Shown here: piece after piece, positions 10,986 through 21,598 of the stretch | How positions within the stretch are numbered: the first letter of the stretch is position 1 | How the letters are laid out: each line of letters begins with the position of its first letter | DNA from: Skeletonema tropicum | Lineage: Eukaryota; Bacillariophyta; Thalassiosirophyceae; Thalassiosirales; Thalassiosiraceae | Reading direction: 5' to 3' | DNA length: 64,000 bases | Assembly: GCA_037178625.1 (NCBI GenBank) | Contig: CM074130.1 | Coordinates: 3,906,001-3,970,000 of the forward strand | The notes under the pieces: generated by a model | The model's input: the letters and a program-made list of their open reading frames with translations, nothing else | Database searches by the model: none | Told to the model about the DNA's origin: nothing | Made by a program: the position numbers and the translations under genes

Positions 10986-12833
10986 ATGAGTCCATCCAGT
11001 ATCAGTGCTGGCGGCAGCACTAGCCGCAGCAACGATGCCTCCTCGTCTTCTACATCCGTGTCCAACAAAGAAGTTGATGGAAAAGCCATCGCCATCCAAC
11101 TAGCGGGCACTCTCTTCGAACTCTCCCTCACCCTTGCCGCCTCCTACTTCTTCAGCCGATGGCTTGCCAAAAAGATTCAAGGCGATGCAACCAGCGGTAT
11201 GGATGGCTACACGGACGAAGCAGTAGATGGTGGGAGCGGAGGTCCGGGTGTGATTCCCCGTCTAAAGAAGCTGTTGGCTGCTCGACACGAGGCGACTTTG
11301 GTAGCCATGATGGAAGAATTGGAAGACCATCAATTGCTGTGGAAAGAGCAGCAGGAAGAGAAGAAGCAGGAATCAGATCAACAACTAAACAATATTGATA
11401 ATGACGGTGATGAACAGCGGAGTCTTCAGGAACAGACCAAAAATCAGTATGCACAACTTGAACAAGAATTAATTCAACAACACGAACGGTCTCTCTCAAC
11501 ACTCAATTCACTCTCCTCCTATGAAATGTCCATTGCACAAACCAACGTGATTGATCCATCCAACCTCTCTGTGCACTTTTCTGATATTGGTGGAATGGAC
11601 AACATCAAGTCGGAAATATATGACTTGGTAGTATTGCCATTATTACGTCCAGACCTGTTCCTCAGCGATTCGGGATTGGTCTCCCCTCCCAAAGGTATTT
11701 TATTATATGGACCTCCAGGCACGGGAAAGACCATGTTAGCCAAAGCAATTGCCAAAGAAAGTCATGCCACATTTGTCAATGTTCAATTATCCACCATCAT
11801 GAACAAGTGGTTTGGAGAATCGAACAAGCTCATCTCGGCTGTGTTCGGTTTGGCGAGGAAATTGGCACCGAGTGTTGTGTTTATTGATGAGATGGATGCA
11901 TTTTTGAGTCAGAGGGATGGAACAGAGGGGAGTGCAGTAAATAGTATGAAGAGCGAGTTTTTGACATTATGGGATGGCTTGCTTTCGGAGCGACCAAAGG
12001 GTGTTAGTGGTAGTGGGGGAGATGATAATGGCAGTAGCAGCAGCAATAGCACATCAGCAGAAGCGAATCCATCCTCCTCCATGATGTTACCAACACCTCC
12101 AATCATTGTTCTTGGTGCAACCAACCGACCTTATGATGTGGACCCTGCAATCTTACGACGGCTACCACGATCATTTGAGATTTCACTACCAAACCACAAT
12201 TCTAGACTTCAACTGTTGCGCCTATTCTTAGAAAAGCAACTCATGACACCAGAAGCAAAAGCGTTCCTACCAAAGGTTGCAGATATGACGGTAGGATATT
12301 CTGGTAGCGACTTAAAGGAAGTTTGTCGTGCAGCGGCGTGGGAGCCAGTGAGGGAAATGACTTCGGGAGCGTCACGCAAGGCTGTTGGGTGGGATGGAAA
12401 TGGCAAGCCTCCTAGCAGTAACAACCCCATGCTAAAACGAACTTCAAGTGGTTTCCCACCTCGGGGAACAAAGGCTCGACCAGTCAACAAGAACGACTTT
12501 ATTTTGGCTGTACAAAAGGTGAAGAAGACAGGGGAGTCAGCTAGAGATTTCCATAAGAGGGAGGTTTTACGTGGCAGGGATGAGAAAATGGCCATGGCAG
12601 AGGATATTCGAAATACTCCTGTTGGTGGCGGGGGGAATGGGAAGAAGAGTAAGAAAGCGTCACATACGCCCCAATCGGTTCAGCCTACGCAACAGATTGA
12701 TATTCAAGAGATTATGAAAGTGGCCATGGCTGCTGCAGCTTCAATGAATAATCAAGGATATGTAGATGAAAGCAGCGAAGAAGTAGAAGACGATGACTCT
12801 CCACCTGAAATCTTTGTTGATGCGAATATGTAG
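10986..12833 (+). CDS. AAA+ ATPase of the Msp1/ATAD1 type (615 aa)
   Basis: Membrane-anchored AAA ATPase. Msp1/ATAD1 proteins extract mislocalised tail-anchored proteins from mitochondrial or peroxisomal outer membranes. A hydrophobic segment lies at about residues 36-58 after a Ser-rich N-terminus, and a Gln/Glu-rich coiled linker at about 90-180. The AAA module has Walker A GPPGTGKT at 242-249, Walker B VVFIDEMDAF near 296-305, and NRPYDVDPAILRRLPR near 379, carrying the sensor and paired arginines typical of the family. A Ser/Gly insertion near 340-365 and an acidic C-terminal tail are extra. Intact single exon starting at the first ATG. Low-complexity insertions are common in diatom proteins. 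Organelle of residence is inferred from family only. Confidence 0.9.
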   Translation: MSPSSISAGGSTSRSNDASSSSTSVSNKEVDGKAIAIQLAGTLFELSLTLAASYFFSRWLAKKIQGDATSGMDGYTDEAVDGGSGGPGVIPRLKKLLAARHEATLVAMMEELEDHQLLWKEQQEEKKQESDQQLNNIDNDGDEQRSLQEQTKNQYAQLEQELIQQHERSLSTLNSLSSYEMSIAQTNVIDPSNLSVHFSDIGGMDNIKSEIYDLVVLPLLRPDLFLSDSGLVSPPKGILLYGPPGTGKTMLAKAIAKESHATFVNVQLSTIMNKWFGESNKLISAVFGLARKLAPSVVFIDEMDAFLSQRDGTEGSAVNSMKSEFLTLWDGLLSERPKGVSGSGGDDNGSSSSNSTSAEANPSSSMMLPTPPIIVLGATNRPYDVDPAILRRLPRSFEISLPNHNSRLQLLRLFLEKQLMTPEAKAFLPKVADMTVGYSGSDLKEVCRAAAWEPVREMTSGASRKAVGWDGNGKPPSSNNPMLKRTSSGFPPRGTKARPVNKNDFILAVQKVKKTGESARDFHKREVLRGRDEKMAMAEDIRNTPVGGGGNGKKSKKASHTPQSVQPTQQIDIQEIMKVAMAAAASMNNQGYVDESSEEVEDDDSPPEIFVDANM

Positions 12834-13406
12834 CTCTACCTGACGTTGTGATTTTCTCACCCTAGAAGTATAAGAAAGTACTTATATATTCTTCATACTC
12901 ACCATCAACCATCAACCTACAATAATATTTAGGTATCATCCTGTACGGGAGAAGGAGGCTTCTCCATGTCATGTACGTAACTGGTTACAACATTTTTTTT
13001 GAGGTGTAACTGCACACAATAAAATGGAGCATCAACTAAACAGTCGATGTTGATGAGTAGTTTGCCAGAGCGATTAAGTGGGGAAAGGATCTTCGTACCT
13101 TATATCACAAGAAAGTACTTATATACAGCGCTGAAGGAAAGAAGGAATCCCTTCATTCTCAAAACAAGGAAAACGTTACTATCAGTCTCACCGGCCTGTC
13201 AGCTGATACAAAAATAGATTTGATATCAAGAGATAATAAAGGACCTGCTTCGGTACTACAGATCTGTGCAACAAAACGCATATTTGTAGATCTTGTGCTG
13301 AAGCGAGATTAAGAAAAATATCATAATAATAATAATAACTTTAGAAAATTACTATAGCTATAGCAGAAGAATTTGAAAGCAATTCTTAAGTATAGCAGTG
13401 CTATGA
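12834..13406. other. Convergent intergenic region with a 17-bp direct repeat
   Basis: The 3' ends of the AAA ATPase and the phospholipase gene face each other here. AAGAAAGTACTTATATA occurs at 12872-12888 and again near 13109-13125. No ORF or RNA gene is evident; an ATAATAATAATAATAA tract lies near 13320. Confidence 0.6.
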
Positions 13407-15572
13407 TCACTTGAAGATTTTTCCAAATCCGTCGAAGACGACCTTTCCATCCTTCGATTTGAGTCCATCCCAAGCCTGATCAACCATCCAGCTACCTAGG
13501 TGTCCCATCATATTGATCTCTGCCTTCGAATAACGAACTTGATCCAATCCATCTGGAGATAGATGTGGTACCGATCGGAACTCTGGATTCAAGAAAATAC
13601 CGTCCTCATCAATTCCACCGCTCACCTCCAATGGAACTTGTTCCGAGAACTTCTTTGGCATATTATACCAGATCAAAGTAAGATTGATTTTCTGAGTCTG
13701 TTCCGCTTTGACACCCCAAAACGGATTGTCAATCACCTCCAGATCCTTCATTTCTGCGATCAGGGGTTGGCCATTCTCATACAAAGTGTTGAACGTCACC
13801 ATAAGCTCTTTAAGAACGTCTTGGTCAGGATCCCAGAAGACGTGATTAAGGATATTAGCATGATTGATTTTCTTGATACCAAAGTATCCAAACAGGCACG
13901 TCAATCGAGGATTTATCAACTTTAGCCACTCAGTGAAGTGATGGTTGAAGTTAGGATCTTTGAGGTCCTTGCAGCCGCTCGAAGCCTTATATTTGTCTGC
14001 ATAAGTAGTGGTAAAGTCAGCATAAGGTGGATTTTGGTTGAAATTGTAAATTAAAATGATGTTCTTCACGTTTCGTTGCACCAAAGGTAGAATTCCCGTT
14101 AGGTCGTTAGATCCTTGAGACGGAAAGAAATTTTGCAGATATATCACAGGAAAGAACGTAAGTTGGAGTTGGAATAGGCTCACAAGCAAGGAAAAAAATT
14201 GAAAGTGTACCGGCTTACCTCCGTCAGCGAATCGAAGCGGCATGTCGGGACAATTATTCAAACCGATCTTGCGCTTGCCGGTAATTTCTGCAAGGTAGTC
14301 CTGGCCTGAGGATCCCGGAAAGTTCGTTGACATACCAGCCAGGAATTCGACACTGACTCTGTTATCGTAAACGTGGAAAAGGAACAAAGAAAATGATACA
14401 GTGATGTGCACAATTTGACACGAAAATCAAACTGACACTTGTCGATGTCGAACTTTATTCCTGAACGTACCTGCTTGGACCAAATGCTTTTTTACCAAGC
14501 CACGATCCCTCCGAACCCCATTCCCAAGGAGTCTTGCTCTTCAGTGGGAATTCAGCTGTCTCCTTTCGAAACTTAACTTTACCATGATATCTCGTCTCTA
14601 CACCTTCTGCAGAACCCACGAATGGAATGGGAATATTGCCACCTCCAATTCTGTCTCTAACGCTCAAGACCACATCAGTCATCAAAGAACGTTTTTCAGG
14701 GTATTTCGTTGCCAGAGAAGGATAGACAAGTGGGTGAACTTTCTGCATGTGGTACTGGTCCCAAACTTCAGTCATGATATCTTTATACTTGCGCATGTAT
14801 TCATTCTTATCACTAATTTGTCCATGCATGCTGAAAAGAATGAGAGGAATAGTCTTGACATCCGAACGAAGTAGCAAAAACTGGTTTTTCTTCAAGTCTT
14901 TGTTTGCTGCGAGAATGGCATCAAGTTCTTCCTCGTTGGGACCGATGTACTTATTTTTCGGGACTTCGTACTTTGAGAGAACCTTCTTGTAATCTTGTAG
15001 ACGCCCGCATTCCAGAATGAGTTCAAACGAAAAAAATTGAATTTGGTCGACAGCACCAAGGGAATACCAAACTTAATGATCTTCCATCTCTGATAGGGTT
15101 GTTTCGTCAAACAGAATCCCATAGAAGACTTAGGCATCTCATCTAAATCTTCCCTGGTAATTTTAGACGGATCAATAACGCGGTCGGTTTCTAAGAGTTC
15201 GTCGACAGGGACTTTGGCGTAGCTGTACAAAATAGCAGGAAGAGATCCACCACTGATTCCAGAGTTGTATTTGACCTTGTCCATTGCTGGAATAGTTTCT
15301 CCGGCATCATTGACGACGCGCTTCTGTTGAAGGCCTCGGAGGATGCCCATGCAGCTCGATGCAGCCCTGAGGGAACCTCCGGCCATTGCAAGACCGATGT
15401 CGTTGTTTTGCATCACAGTGGTTTCTTCCGTAAGAACAGTATTCTCGCTTGAAGAATAGAGGTGGGTGCTATGAGGGAGCGTCGATGCTCCTCCGGCGCT
15501 GCAAAAGCCGCTCGAAGGAGTGCTGTAGGTCAGGACGGAAAGAATGGTAGTGGTAGGTAGATAAAACTTCAT
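13407..15572 (-). pseudogene. Patatin/phospholipase A-like lipid hydrolase, three exons, broken by an 8-bp duplication
   Basis: Probable acyl-hydrolase of the patatin/cytosolic PLA2 group. Exon 1 is 15572-14471, exon 2 is 14358-14219 and exon 3 is 14113-13407, with introns 14359-14470 and 14114-14218 bounded by GT-AG. The N-terminus is hydrophobic (MKFYLPTTTILSVLTYS) and could be a signal peptide. The oxyanion region is GLAMAGGSLRAA. The nucleophile elbow is YNSGISGGSLPA (G-x-S-G-G). Splicing of intron 2 rebuilds the catalytic DGGSNDLTGILPLVQR motif, which supports the gene model. Inside exon 1 the frame shifts at about 14987-15000, where TACAAGAT and TACAAGAA lie in tandem. Removing eight bases restores one frame of about 646 aa. 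It is either a true disabling allele or an assembly artefact; all catalytic motifs are otherwise present. Confidence 0.75.
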
Positions 15573-15839
15573 TGGACGGTGCTTTTTTGATGTTGGTGCA
15601 ACAACTCTTGATTACTCTGCAGGATTTGCGTGGCAGCGGGATATTTATTGTTATTGGTGTTATCGAAGATGATAGGACTTGTAGCTTTTTGCTTACTTTC
15701 TTATGCGCTCGGAGCAAAAGGCTGACGCATCTACTTTTTGTAGTGGGAAGGCGAGTTTGAGATCATTTTGCCAAAGGCGAAGGAACCAACTCCGAAAGTG
15801 TGAAGGTCCAAGATAAGTAGATATTTGGGGTCTTGGATA
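15573..15839. other. Upstream region of the phospholipase gene
   Basis: Short upstream stretch with no supported ORF. Presumed 5' regulatory sequence for the minus-strand phospholipase gene, though no motif could be assigned. Confidence 0.4.
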
Positions 15840-16200
15840 TCTGCAATACTGTGGTCGTTGATACGGACACTTTCTAAGGTAAAGACGGTACAATGCGTGA
15901 AGATACTCGGAAACTATAATTTTTTCCTTTTGACCTCGAATTATAGGCAATTGCATCATTAAAATTAAACAATATCACACCAAAGTTTTTTACGTTGTGA
16001 TCTCAAAAATTCCCTTGCAAATATGCAGATTTGGCATTTGGCCGACAGATTGATTATTTTCCGACAGAAGAAGACATGCTCGAATCGATTTCACCTTGTC
16101 CGGTGTCCGGTCATTCAAATTGATCACTTAACATGCTTACTTTATTCAATGTTTGTTAGCACTTTATAGTTAGCGAATTTCACAAAAAAAACCTTTTGTC
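15840..16200 (-). repeat. Dispersed repeat, copy 1
   Basis: The reverse complement of this stretch matches 36365-36780 in order. Shared blocks include TTCGAGGTCAAAA, GAGTATCTTCACGCAT, CTTTGGTGTGAT, TTTCCGACA, GAAGACATGCT and TGTTTGTTAGCACTTT. Divergence is moderate and small indels are frequent. It is probably a fragment of an unclassified interspersed element. Confidence 0.75.
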
Positions 16201-16227
16201 GCTTTGCTTCACGAAGAGATATATGGC

Positions 16228-16396
16228 CGCGAACTATCACCTTTTCGGCTTATCCACCCTCCAAATCACAGCCTAGCCAAAATATTTATACCCCCCTCGC
16301 TATTTTCTACTAGCATTTATTAGATTAAGTCATACCCACCTAGAGCAGGCTGGCCAAAATTTTTACACCCAGGGGGGGTAAATAGTTCGCGGAGGT
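16228..16396. repeat. Possible short inverted-repeat (MITE-like) element
   Basis: CCGCGAACTA at the left is matched by TAGTTCGCGG at the right, about 170 bp apart. Internal GCCAAAATATTTATACCCC and GCCAAAATTTTTACACCC motifs repeat inside. No clear target-site duplication was found. A CAGTCAG microsatellite follows at about 16415-16440. Confidence 0.35.
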
Positions 16397-16444
16397 TCCC
16401 GTATATATATTATTAGCAGTCAGCAGTCAGCAGTCAGCAGTTAA

Positions 16445-18033
16445 GGTCGAACACAAGTAATTCTTACTACTATTCCTACGTACAAATCGCTATTTTGGCC
16501 GTAGCTAGAGGCACGATTCCTATCGTAACCTCAAATTCGCTAAACGGTACCACTCAAATCCACCCTCCGAATGTCATCTTTTACACCCTCACCATGATGT
16601 CCTCCACTCCTATGGCCACAGTTTTGCACATCTGATGAATACACCTATGATACTCAGCTTATCCAATCTTTTACATCATAATCTATGTGGGAACGACAGC
16701 AATACTCAGTTGGTTGATCGAAAATGAAGAAATTAACGTCGCCATCGACGGCATAAAATCCACAACTTTTACCTCCCTTCACCCCTCCCACGGACGTTTA
16801 CGTGGTGATACACAGCAAAGGCGAGGGTTTCCTCGCATTCAATTGATATATATTACTTGGGGGACGTCTTTTGCTACCTAAACTGTTCACAAACATCAAC
16901 TTGTACATGATCAAGCACATTTCATCAGTGAGAGGCAATCTATTTTTCTACCCAGAGTGTATGCAATAATCAACTTTGTAAAGAACCAATAATAACAAAT
17001 GAGTGGTTATCCTTGTACCATACGATCATATAAACACAACAGAAGACTTCAATGTGTTGGTGGTGCATCATGTTAGAGTTTAATATCAGATATACTGTGT
17101 TATTATTTGTGGTATTTTATGTAAATTATTAAATAAGTAATACTTGATAAATATGCTATTCCCCTCAACAAACATTATTAATGTTGCTTCCATGGATGTA
17201 TACTATCATAATAATGATATATCAATGCTTCTTCAATCGATATCCACGCCGTTTTCATTAAATTGTCAGTTGATTGTTGTTTTCGACGGAAACGACAATT
17301 TGTGTATATTTTTGCACCGCGTAGGCAACGTTGTACAGCCTTTCCTTCCGCTCCAGAGTGCCAAGCCGTCGTCTATAATGATATTGGAGTCGAGGGATCG
17401 GGTTGGTTACCTTTGGAAATGGTTTATTGCCCCTCTTTGCTGCGCAGTAGCGTTGATGTAAAAAATTATTTGAAATTTGTTGACATCAAGTAACCGACGT
17501 TCCGGACGACGTAATCGGGCGAAGCAGCAGCTACCAAGACACCGATGCCTCCCTATGGATGTATAGTATCGATTGTTGCGTCGTGGTGGCATCGTAAATG
17601 GTGGTATTGATGATTACCTAAGGCAGTAGTCCACAGCATCAGTTGCATCAACCAATTTCCGTTACGTCGCGGGGAAAAATAGTTTCCCCTATGATTTGTC
17701 GAACCATAGGGTACTTTTTCGAAGGGGATCTACAAATTGGCTCCTCCGCCTCCAACTTCAAAAGTACCCTATGGTACAGTGTCGATTTTGCACTACTAGG
17801 CAGTCCACAATGGCATCATGGTGGTTGTGCTGTGGTTGTGTATTTGGCCGTTTATCGCGGTGAAAAAGTGTGAGACAGTGCAGTCCGAAGTCGTTGGGCG
17901 AGGTGGTGCGTGACTTAAAACGGCCGTTTTTGAGTTCGCATGAGGATATACCAATTCCTATTGTAGACCTACCAGCCCATTTTGCCTAACAAACGGCCAA
18001 CTTTTATTAGCGTTTTTTTACTTGTGTTCGACC
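16445..18033 (+). mobile_element. Non-autonomous inverted-repeat element flanked by TTAA, left copy (1589 bp)
   Basis: The element starts GGTCGAACACAAGTAA and ends TTTACTTGTGTTCGACC, a terminal inverted repeat of about 15 bp, and is bounded by TTAA at 16441-16444 and 18034-18037. TTAA target duplications are typical of piggyBac and Kolobok transposons, but no transposase is visible. A second diverged copy lies in the opposite orientation at 21599-23162. A reading frame at about 17263-17493 (APECQAVVYNDIGVEGSGW) resembles one in the other copy. An internal palindrome-like pair around 17704 and 17763 (CCATAGGGTACTTTT) is additional. Confidence 0.8.
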
Positions 18034-18211
18034 TTAAGTAGGTCTACTGCTTATGTAACAGAAATTTTAAAGTAACCTACCAGTAGTATCTATATACTTA
18101 AACTGACGCGCGTGTGCGTGCGTGCGTGTGTGTGTGTGTGTGTGCGTGTGTGTATATCATGTCCGTTAGTTAGTTAGTTAGTTAGTTATATAGTTATAGT
18201 TAGTTAGTTAA
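18034..18211. repeat. GT-rich and GTTA microsatellites
   Basis: A (GT/GC)n tract lies at about 18105-18155 and a GTTA tetranucleotide run at about 18165-18210, immediately left of the PIF/Harbinger element. Confidence 0.85.
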
Positions 18212-18487
18212 GGCCGATCCTTACGGTGAGTCAAAAATATTTTTGTACTCTAGCTACAAGTACAAAATTACTAGGTGCCAATTTTTGAGCCTAACGGTGT
18301 TGTGTAGATTTTTTTCTGGATTTGTTCCACGTCGCACGCGCCAAGACCTCCGACGCCTTCTTCTTCTATATATTTAATATTTACCTCGCCTCGCTCGGCT
18401 GCAGCCACTTCCATCTTGTGCAACTACAATAGTACACCCTCCGCCACCACCATGTCTTAAGCAGCTGCAGCCGATCTGCTTGGTCAG

Positions 18488-19835
18488 ATGAGGGACGATG
18501 CAATGTCCATTAATGACTGTTTTGATGCCAGTGGATATATCAGCACAGATAGATTTTTGCACATGGTGATGGATGAAGACGAAGACGATCTGCTCAACAT
18601 GGTTGATGACAGCAACGACGAACGTTGCAATGACGATGACGTAAATCCTCGTGAAAAGAAACGCCGGAAAAAGAGAATTATTTTAGCAAGGAGGAATGAG
18701 GATGGAATTCTTGAGGCTATTCCACCACAACAGTCTTTATGGTGGCACATGTATGTCGACTGCCCCCAGCGGCATGACAGTAGATTCCTCAAAAAGTTTC
18801 GCCGCCGGTTCCGCCTCCCCTACCAAGAATTCGAGTGGTTCGTAGAAGAAGCAAAGCGGGAGAATTGGTTTCCAAGGTGGATGGGGAAAGATGCAACCGG
18901 GAAAGAGTCTTCTCCTCTTGAATTATTAATTCTTGGAGCATTCCGCTATCTTGGCCGAGGCCTTACATTTGATGACTTAGAGGAGTCAACTGCTATTTCA
19001 GAAGAGGTCCATCGTAACTTTTTACACAAATTCATTGAGGTCGGGAGCACTATTCTTTATGAGAAGTGGGTGAAGGCTCCACAGAGTGAGGAAGAGGTAA
19101 AAGAACATATGTATGAGTTTCTGCTGGCTGGATTGCCTGGTGCGTTTGGCTCCACGGATGCAACTCACATTGTTCACGAATTGTGCAGATGGAATAAAAA
19201 ACGAGCTCACATTGGATTTAAGTCCAAGCACGCTACACGAACATACAATTTGACCGCAAATCACCGCAGACGAATCCTCGCTAGCACCCCTGGTAATCCC
19301 GGCTCATTCAATGATAAGACGTTGATTCTTTCCTTTTCCTACCTCAGAGTGCACTTTTGGAATATTAAAGGGACGGTGGAGAATTTTGAAATCCGGTGTC
19401 CTCCTTCACTCCACTGAGTCCGTCGATAGAGTTTGGCTCACATGTTGTGCCCTGCACAATTGGCTTCTAGAAGTCGATGGGTTGGACCAGCCGTGGGATG
19501 GAGTGAATGCCACAACCAGCGAATGGGAAGGTGATTTAGGACAATTAGATGACACCGATGTGCCATTGGCACTCCGCCGTATCATGTCTCCTGCAGAGAT
19601 TCGTGGCTATGATTCATCTACAGTTGGTGGAAGGTCTACCAATGATACCATCATGGCTGATGACCCCACGGAGAACGATATCCCGACAGATGACGATGAT
19701 GCTAGTGAAGAAATCCGTGAAGTTCGACGCTTGAGTTTAGACTATTTTCGCTCAAAGTTAGTAGAGCACTTCAATATCAAATTCGACAGGAACGAAATCA
19801 TCTGGCCTCGACGAAGAGGCCAGATGCCTAATTAG
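18488..19835 (+). pseudogene. Harbinger (HARBI1-like, DDE_Tnp_4) transposase with internal deletion
   Basis: The N-terminal part reads in one frame to 19417. It includes the LPYQEFEWFVEEAK helix, FDDLEESTAISEEVHRNFL, the first catalytic Asp in GSTDATHI and the second region NPGSFNDKTLI. From about 19350 the family continues in another frame with VECTFGILKGRWRILK-like sequence (catalytic Glu), HSTESVDRVWLTCCALHNWL and an acidic tail to 19835. Between the Asp and Glu blocks the usual segment with the DNGY-type strand is missing. The junction is preceded by CTTTCCTTTTCCTACCTCAG, which looks like an intron acceptor without its donor, so a deletion from exon into intron is the simplest explanation. 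The protein should be inactive. Confidence 0.88.
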
Positions 19836-19882
19836 ATCAATAAATTGTAACATTTTTCATATCAATAGGTGCAATTAAGTAT

Positions 19883-20729
19883 TTAGTTTGGTGTATTATT
19901 ATCGCTTGCATTAATCATTTCAACATCATCTTCATCCTCCTCCTCATTTGATCGATGTGCAACTAAGATGGCGTTGCTTGGGTGATTTCCCACTAGCCAG
20001 AATAAGAACCAACCGTTCGGGAACCAGGATGTAGCGTATGGCGTTCCATTAGCCTCGTCCAATTCATCGCCTCCACCACTGGGACCATAGTATAGGTCAA
20101 AGTTCTTCATTCGAAAGAATAAGAAATGAATTAGGTCAGAGTCGTTCTTACCTGAAGCAAACTGATAACGACCATCAGTGGGACCAGCCACAATACCAGC
20201 CTGTACAGCATCAGACATGCAGGTCTGTATTTTTAATGCTTCAGCAATCTCAAACCTGGCAAACTTGAACAACGACGCTCCCCCGATAGTGGAATTTGGA
20301 TTTGTTTTGGCAGATCGTGCGAGGACATCCATTGTGAGGTTGTCACCATAAATAAGAGGAGAGTTGCCACGGCGGAAATTTTCATGTAGCACAGTTTCCC
20401 AACCTGATTCAGATGACAGGCCGGTGTTATGTACATCTGCCTTCTTCTGTAATACCTTGTAATGATTTTTTTCCCTTGATGAAGTCTTCAATTTGTGATG
20501 ACACGTTAGCATCACCATGGAAACGTTTCTTCAATTCTTTTTCTAGAGTACTTCTGTTGTAGGTTGTTCCTCGGCAGGAATGCAAAGCAAAGGCAGCACA
20601 TAACCGCTGTATTTCCTTATGACTGCGACTGTCGATTTCAGCTGATGTGCTCTTCTTTGGTGGTGGCGGTGGTGCCGGTGCCGGTGGTGGTGCCGGTGCA
20701 GGCCCGGCTGATACTGCACTTGATGCCAT
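19883..20729 (-). pseudogene. Second PIF/Harbinger element protein, frame broken at an A7 tract
   Basis: The reading frame starts at ATG 20729 (MASSAVSAGPAPAPPP), with a Pro-rich leader followed by a predicted alpha-helical region (RSHKEIQRLCAAFALHSC, IEDFIKGK). The frame is lost at a run of seven T on the plus strand near 20470-20477. With six, it would continue into KNHYKVLQKKADVHNTG and run to the stop at 19883 (about 281 aa). The C-terminal part includes STIGGASLFKFARFEIAEAL, NGWFLFWLVGNHPSNA and an acidic tail. Harbinger elements usually encode a Myb/SANT-like partner, but I see no clear Myb tryptophan pattern, so the function is unassigned. The single-base break could be a sequencing error. 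Confidence 0.6.
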
Positions 20730-21059
20730 ACTCAATAGCAGCAATAAAAACTAGTTGAAGGAAATGTGGTGATGATGGCGAGGCAACTCAATTGATTGTG
20801 CAGCCGTAATTTAAATTGATGTCATTGGCAGTAAAGAAATGGAATGAGAAGACGTCGGTTCATCTCGATCAACTGTATTATCATCTGTACAATTTATGTA
20901 CTTGGAATCCAACTAGACAGTTTTCTGGCCTCTTTTTCCCTTTTGTGTAGTTGGGTTGAGGACTAGACAAAAAAAAGGGGCCCGTAAGGGTCAAAATTTT
21001 CTGATTTTATTTTCTACTTCAAGTAAATTGTCATGTGTGACAGACCGTAAGGATCGGCC

Positions 21060-21598
21060 TAAGTAGCCAAAATTTGCTGGCCAAAATTAACATATCCGCC
21101 ATTTTGGCGAGGTCGTTTCTTCTCAATCTACACAAATGTCATGTAGGAATTAGTACCCAAAAGTCTAAATTGGCGAGGCATGTGACAGCCAGTCCCAGTG
21201 TCACATTTTGAGGTGTATGTAACACGAAGCGGATTGATTGAGTTTGGTAGTGTCACATTCAGGGGGTTGAGTTTGGGAGTGTCACAAATAATAATTAAGT
21301 ATCACAGTGCACAATCGTACTTGGAGAAGTAGTGGATGCAGGTGCCCAGTAGAAGCGTCTTTTCTTGCAGCAGCAACGAGTTCAGGGTAGGAGCAAGAAT
21401 AGATTGGACGGTGGGTACAAGCAACATAAGCATTCATGAGAAGTGGCTTCTTGAGGTGCAGCTTCTTCTTCGGCAGCAGCGAGTGGTGAGCATGTTGCAA
21501 GGGAATACAAGAAGTGACTTGAGAGTGTAACATTTTTTGTGCGTACTGACGCGGGACGCGCTAGCCGCGCTTGCGCGGCTAGTATATATTATACTTAA
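21060..21598. other. Spacer between transposons; GC-rich hairpin at 21561-21582
   Basis: No supported ORF. It has several GTGTCACA motifs (about 21180-21290) and a near-perfect palindrome CTAGCCGCGCTTGCGCGGCT plus AG at 21561-21582 directly before the right TTAA element. Confidence 0.6.

Larger units (their letters stand above)
18212..21059 (+). mobile_element. PIF/Harbinger DNA transposon (2848 bp) with TAA target duplication
   Basis: The left end GGCCGATCCTTACGGT is matched by ACCGTAAGGATCGGCC at the right end, a perfect 16-bp terminal inverted repeat. The 3-bp direct repeat TAA flanks it at 18209-18211 and 21060-21062, the TWA duplication expected of PIF/Harbinger. It carries a Harbinger-type transposase on the plus strand and a second convergent gene on the minus strand, the usual two-gene plan. 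Perfect ends and target duplication suggest recent insertion, although both genes have defects. It sits between two inverted copies of the TTAA-flanked element. Confidence 0.93.
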
